Below, piece after piece: positions 62,904-64,000 of a stretch of 64,000 bases of DNA. Positions within the stretch are counted from its first letter, which is position 1; each line of letters begins with the position of its first letter. The stretch comes from Clostridium sporogenes (GTDB taxonomy: Bacteria; Bacillota; Clostridia; Clostridiales; Clostridiaceae): assembly GCF_001020205.1 (NCBI RefSeq), contig NZ_CP011663.1, forward strand, positions 3,038,001-3,102,000, in the 5' to 3' direction. The translations under genes were made by a program, and so were the position numbers. The notes under the pieces were generated by a model. It saw only the letters and a list, made by a program, of their open reading frames with translations, was not told where the DNA came from and did not search any database.

Positions 62904-63722
62904 ATGGACAGATTACTTTTTGGAATATCCGGCCTACCCATAGGTGATGGAACTACTAAATTTAATTATAAATCTGGTATAACATATTTAAAAAATATAG
63001 GCTTAGATGCCATGGAATTACCTTTTGTAAGATCCGTTAATGTTACAGATAAAAACAAAGAAGGCATATTAGAGGAAAAAAATAATAATAATTTTTATTT
63101 ATCTGCCCATGGTTCCTATTTTATAAATCTAAACGCAGATGAAATAGAAAAGCAAGAAAAATCTTTGGAAAGAATAATAAAAGGTGCTGAGGGCCTAAAA
63201 AAAGTTCAGGGGAAAAGTTTAATATTTCATCCTGGATTTTATCTTAAGGACTCCAAAGAAGAAACTTTTAAAACTATTTTAGAAAATTTAAAAAAATTAC
63301 CGGATTTAGGAGTAGATTATAGATTAGAAACTACTGGAAAAGGAACTCAATTTGGTTCTTTAGAAGAAAATGTAGCTCTATGTAAAGAAGTTGCCACTTG
63401 CAAATTATGTATAGACTTTTCTCATATACATGCTAGGTCTAATGGTGGTTTAAGAACCTATAAGGATTTTTATAATATATTAAGTTATGTAGAAAAAAAT
63501 TTAGGAAGATCTGCTTTAGATGATATGCATATCCATCTTTCTGGAATACATTATAGTGAAAAAGGTGAAAGAAACCATCTTCCTTTTGAAGAAAGCGACT
63601 TTAACTATATTGCTTGCCTTAAAGCTTTTAAAGATTTTAATATCAATGGTTGTATAATATGTGAAAGTCCAATACTTGAAAAAGATGCTCTTCTTCTTAA
63701 AAATTCTTATTACGAACTTTAA
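62904..63722 (+). CDS. AP endonuclease 2 (endonuclease IV)-like TIM barrel protein
   Basis: This 272-residue protein starts MDRLLFGISGLPIGDGTTKF and shows metal-site segments typical of the Nfo fold: FYLSAHGSYFINL, LIFHPGFYLKDS, YRLETTGKGTQFGSLEENVA, LCIDFSHIHARS and DMHIHLSGIHYS. Endonuclease IV cleaves DNA at abasic sites using three metals; clostridial relatives of this type are annotated as deoxyribonuclease IV. The ATG at 62904 follows GGAGG by 8 bases; the frame extends to 62889 without need. It is one of few plus-strand genes and may face recJ's promoter. Confidence 0.85.
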   Translation: MDRLLFGISGLPIGDGTTKFNYKSGITYLKNIGLDAMELPFVRSVNVTDKNKEGILEEKNNNNFYLSAHGSYFINLNADEIEKQEKSLERIIKGAEGLKKVQGKSLIFHPGFYLKDSKEETFKTILENLKKLPDLGVDYRLETTGKGTQFGSLEENVALCKEVATCKLCIDFSHIHARSNGGLRTYKDFYNILSYVEKNLGRSALDDMHIHLSGIHYSEKGERNHLPFEESDFNYIACLKAFKDFNINGCIICESPILEKDALLLKNSYYEL

Positions 63723-63724
63723 AA

Positions 63725-64000
63725 TGGAGACTCAAAATAGATTTAATTTTAACCCGTAAATATAAATAAATACATTCATAATGCACTTGATTTTGCTAAG
63801 TAGTTCTAAATTTGACTCCATTAAAAATTTTTTATCCAGTAGAAGCATCTTCATTAGCTTCACTACTGGCTCCTCACGTCCTGTGAGGAATTACAAAAAA
63901 TTTTAATTACGCCAAATTAAGAACTACTAAAGCTTATTCATATGCTTATTGCATGTATTTTTTTATATTTACTATTTAAAATTAAATCTATTTTTATTTT
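63725..64000. repeat. MITE-like palindromic element, family B copy 2 (cut by window edge)
   Basis: The left end reads GGAGACTCAAAATAGATTTA with ATTTTAAC and AAATAAATACAT following. The minus strand from 64000 reads AAAATAAAAATAGATTTAAT with AAATATAAAAAAATACATGC, so the arms pair. Inner arms TAGTTCTAAATTTG and CAAATTAAGAACTA also pair. It shares TTTAATTTTAA and the AAAATACAT segment with the copy at 34884-35033. It starts 3 bp after the plus-strand gene and runs off the window. Confidence 0.7.
63871..63889. repeat. AGGAC-loop hairpin 3 (minus-strand sense)
   Basis: TCCTCAC and GTGAGGA flank GTCCT, which is AGGAC on the minus strand. Stem sequence is unrelated to hairpins 1 and 2. Confidence 0.75.

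Overview
The window is very AT-rich and comes from an anaerobic, motile, endospore-forming Firmicute, most likely a Clostridium of the C. botulinum / C. sporogenes type. That placement is inferred from a clostridial flagellar and chemotaxis operon with fliY, cheC, cheD, fliW and csrA, a pyruvate:ferredoxin oxidoreductase, a spore-protein-like small ORF and the base composition. No rRNA or tRNA gene was recognised. Almost everything between 1 and 62725 is on the minus strand, so transcription runs right to left.

Region A (1-24609) is a flagellin-type glycosylation island downstream of the flagellin gene. From right to left it holds a GT2/TPR glycosyltransferase, a small helical protein, a 1150-residue TPR + GT-B + GT-A glycosyltransferase, a NeuB-type synthase lacking the SAF domain, a KdsC-phosphatase/GmhA-isomerase fusion, a thiamine-diphosphate enzyme, and four proteins that share an N-terminal Rossmann module fused to methyltransferase-like domains. 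A short-chain epimerase/reductase, a PolB-type nucleotidyltransferase, the CDP-sugar genes rfbF-rfbG-rfbH, a second small helical protein, a Maf/DUF115 glycosyltransferase and a truncated pseB complete it. An IS6-like element (5745-7040) with a perfect 8-bp target duplication sits directly upstream of rfbF. A decayed relic of the same IS lies at 13215-13733.

Region B (24742-45691) holds the flagellar and chemotaxis genes. One long set runs fapA-cheW-cheD-cheB-cheR-cheA-cheC-cheY-cheW-fliM-fliY. A second set is flgM-flgN, then flgK-flgL-fliW-csrA-flaG-(unknown)-fliS-fliD-fliT-like, and then flagellin. fliY is interrupted by a one-base deficit in a 7-A run. SigD-type promoters are visible before flgM, in tandem duplicate before flagellin, and before the glycosyltransferase operon. 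The flagellin leader carries two CsrA-type sites, matching the FliW/CsrA genes encoded nearby.

Region C (45944-63722) is ordinary chromosome: a glcT-regulated glucose-type PTS, a class IV aminotransferase-fold enzyme, a HAD phosphatase, a Cys-rich DUF1292 protein, a 35-residue basic microprotein, PFOR, murG, a SASP-like small ORF, an orphan PAS histidine kinase, recJ and an AP-endonuclease-like TIM barrel. The 1.3-kb gap between the kinase and recJ contains two ~285-bp long-hairpin elements with shared termini and a heptanucleotide array. A second palindromic family occurs at 34884-35033 and at the right edge of the window. Three small hairpins in these elements have different stems but the same AGGAC loop.
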